This document shows positions 62,484 through 64,000 of a DNA stretch of 64,000 nucleotides, in pieces (the first letter of the stretch is position 1; every line of letters begins with the position of its first letter). The DNA comes from Actinomyces capricornis (GTDB taxonomy: Bacteria > Actinomycetota > Actinomycetes > Actinomycetales > Actinomycetaceae), in NCBI RefSeq assembly GCF_019974135.1, contig NZ_AP025017.1, positions 1,426,001-1,490,000 of the forward strand, given 5' to 3'. The notes under the pieces are model-generated. The model did no database searches. It saw nothing but the letters and a program-made list of their open reading frames with translations, and was not told the origin of the DNA. The translations under genes and the position numbers were made by a program.

Positions 62484-63579
62484 TTGTACTTCCTCGGGAG
62501 GTTGTGAACGGGGTGGGTGGTGAGTGAAGGCCTCCGGCAGGATGTGGGTTGACACACTCGCATCACTGACCGGAGGCCTTCATGACCCACGCTAACGCAC
62601 CACTGACCCCTGAGGGGCGTCGTCGTCTTGCTGTCCTGGTGGTCGAGCAGGGATGGCCCGTGCGCCGGGCGGCTGAGCGCTTCCAGGTCTCGCCGGCCAC
62701 CGCCAGCCGGTGGGTGGGCCGGTACCGGGCCGGCCAGCCCATGGAGGACCGCTCCGCCCGTCCCCACCACAGCCCAGGGCGGCTGGCAAGGCGCACTGAG
62801 CGGCGCATCATCGCCTTGAGGTTCAACCGCCGGTGGGGGCCCCACCGCATCGCCTACCACCTGGGCCTGGCACGCTCCACAGTAGGGCGGGTCCTGGAGC
62901 GCTACCGCATGCCCCGCCTGGCCGAGGTGGACCGGGCCACCGGGCTGGCGGTGCGCCGCCCTGCGCCGGTGCGTTACGAAAAGAGTGCCCCGGGCCAGTT
63001 GGTGCATGTCGATATCAAGAAGCTCGGCCGCATCCCCGACGGCGGGGGCTGGCGCGCTCACGGACGTGGCTCAGCGCCCGCCCTGGCCGCGGACCGCGCC
63101 AAGACCCGCACCCGCCGCCGGGGCGGCCCGGTCGGAGGCTACCGGTACATCCACCACGCGATAGACGACTACTCGCGTGTGGTCTACTCCGAGATCCTGG
63201 CCGACCAGACCCAGGAAAGTGCCGCGGGGTTCTTTCAGCGCGCCAAGGCGTTCTTCGAGGACCTGGGCATCACTGTCGGCGCTGTCATGACAGATAACGG
63301 GGCCTGCTACCGCTCACGGGCCTTTAACCAGGTCCTGTCCGCAGCCGGCATCAAGCACCGCTACACCCGTCCCTACCAGCCGCAGACCAACGGCAAGGTC
63401 GAGCGCTTCAACCGCACCCTGCAAGACGAGTGGGCCTACGCCCACACCTACACCAGCCAGACCCAGCGCGAGACCGCCTACCAGGCCTGGCTCCACCACT
63501 ACAATCACCACCGACCCCACACCGCCATCAACGGCCAAACCCCCGCCAGCCGCGTTCACAACCTCACAGGGAAGTACAA
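62484..63579 (+). mobile_element. Complete IS481-family insertion sequence, 1,096 bp, CTAG target duplication
   Basis: Terminal inverted repeats start TTGTACTTCC at 62484 and end GGAAGTACAA at 63579 on the plus strand, continuing inward to GAGGTTGTGAACG with only three mismatches over about 27 positions. CTAG flanks both sides (62480-62483 and 63580-63583), the duplication and target preference known for IS481. Intact ends and target duplication point to a recent insertion. Confidence 0.92.
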
Positions 63580-63583
63580 CTAG
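62582..63583 (+). CDS. IS481-family transposase
   Basis: A 333-residue DDE transposase: N-terminal HTH (VEQGWPVRRAAERFQVSPATASRWVGRYR), SARPHHSPGR, RWGPHRIAYHLGLARSTVGRVL, first Asp in LVHVDIKKLGRI, AIDDYSRVVYSEIL, second Asp in AVMTDNGACYRS, and Glu in YQPQTNGKVERFNRTLQDEW. ATG 62582 follows GGAGG at 6 nt. The stop codon TAG (63581-63583) is not in the element but in the CTAG target duplication, so translation ends only because of the host sequence. It is intact and probably active. Confidence 0.94.
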   Translation: MTHANAPLTPEGRRRLAVLVVEQGWPVRRAAERFQVSPATASRWVGRYRAGQPMEDRSARPHHSPGRLARRTERRIIALRFNRRWGPHRIAYHLGLARSTVGRVLERYRMPRLAEVDRATGLAVRRPAPVRYEKSAPGQLVHVDIKKLGRIPDGGGWRAHGRGSAPALAADRAKTRTRRRGGPVGGYRYIHHAIDDYSRVVYSEILADQTQESAAGFFQRAKAFFEDLGITVGAVMTDNGACYRSRAFNQVLSAAGIKHRYTRPYQPQTNGKVERFNRTLQDEWAYAHTYTSQTQRETAYQAWLHHYNHHRPHTAINGQTPASRVHNLTGKYN

Positions 63584-63592
63584 TCTGGAGCC

Positions 63593-64000
63593 ATGAGCGA
63601 GTACCTGGCGGGTCCTGCGGGCAAGCATGCGGATCCGGGCCGCACGGCTGATGAGCGCGAGCACGTGCGCTTCGGCATCCCCTTCAACGGGGTGGTGCCC
63701 ATCTGGCACGACGACGCCACCATCACCTGGCACCGCCCCAGCGACGGCACCGATCTGGCCACCGTCCTGGGCATGGGCCTGGTGGAGACCGAGCCCGGCC
63801 CCACCGAGGTGCCCCAGGGGTGGGGCGAGCATGTGGAGACCGGGACCCTGGCCGAGGGCGGTCGCGTCCTGCTGCTCAAGGCGGCGACCCCGCAGGGCCG
63901 CCGGGCCATCAACGACCCCGGTGAGGGCGCCCCAGTGGTGCTCGATGAGCCCCTGGGCTTCGAGGAGGCCATGGAGGGCAACTTCGACCTCATCGGTTTC
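63593..64000 (+). CDS. Uncharacterised protein, 5' part (runs off the window)
   Basis: An open frame of 136 codons from ATG 63593 to the window end: MSEYLAGPAGKHADPG, then GIPFNGVVPIWHDDATITWHRP, GWGEHVETGTLAEGGRVLLL and GAPVVLDEPLGFEEAMEG. Codon usage looks like a real chromosomal gene, but no family is recognised. TAGTCT (63581-63586) lies 6 nt before ATG, forming a leaderless-type -10; its TAG comes from the duplicated CTAG of the IS481 insertion 10 nt upstream. Incomplete at the 3' end. Confidence 0.6.
   Translation, partial: MSEYLAGPAGKHADPGRTADEREHVRFGIPFNGVVPIWHDDATITWHRPSDGTDLATVLGMGLVETEPGPTEVPQGWGEHVETGTLAEGGRVLLLKAATPQGRRAINDPGEGAPVVLDEPLGFEEAMEGNFDLIGF

Overview
The window is GC-rich (mostly about 65-72% G+C) bacterial DNA. 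Gene content suggests a high-GC actinobacterium, probably Actinomyces or a close relative: an nrdHIE/nrdF class Ib ribonucleotide reductase, NarL-type two-component genes, DUF817 and DUF360 membrane proteins, and many starts that lack a Shine-Dalgarno (SD) sequence but have a -10-like hexamer 6-7 nt upstream, as in leaderless actinobacterial mRNAs. The genus is an inference.

1-13.5 kb holds a long plus-strand catabolic operon that probably begins before the window. It encodes an Asp/Glu/hydantoin racemase-family protein, carbamate kinase, an NCS1 permease, allantoinase, an ATCase-like carbamoyltransferase, DUF3830, a split transketolase, a TIM-barrel isomerase, tartronate semialdehyde reductase, glyoxylate carboligase and a second NCS1 permease. 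The most economical reading is uptake and ring opening of allantoin or a similar cyclic ureide, recovery of ATP through carbamoyl phosphate and carbamate kinase, and assimilation of the glyoxylate arm by Gcl and GlxR. The carbamoyltransferase, DUF3830, split transketolase and isomerase have no assigned step.

13.5-21.3 kb carries DUF817, a WXG100-like small protein overlapping a 776-aa alpha/beta-hydrolase protein, a DUF360 membrane protein, a HisC-type aminotransferase and a GH13 alpha-glucosidase. 21.5-26.9 kb (minus strand) is a DUF4353 lipoprotein followed by two copies of a VTC-domain/DUF4956 gene pair, with short palindromic repeats around and between them. 27.7-30.5 kb is nrdHIE.

30.5-48 kb is an accessory island: a methyltransferase-like gene, decayed IS30, IS256, ISL3 and IS5 remnants, a fairly intact IS256-type transposase, a lower-GC two-component system, an orphan 20-residue Trp-rich peptide ORF followed by a hairpin, and a lacticin 481-group (class II) lanthipeptide cluster. 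That cluster has a three-gene immunity ABC transporter on the minus strand diverging from lanA, lanM and a C39-peptidase lanT.

48-61 kb returns to chromosomal-type genes: an uncharacterised membrane-anchored protein, an SLC13 transporter with a palindrome over its ribosome-binding region, two tandem membrane proteins with propeller-like exteriors, a sugar porter, gluconokinase plus GntP permease, a P-loop kinase, and nrdF, which lies 29.4 kb from nrdE. 61-64 kb has a Fic protein behind a 31-bp palindrome, and an intact IS481-family element inserted with a CTAG duplication at what looks like the -10 box of the last, incomplete gene. No rRNA, tRNA or CRISPR array was recognised.
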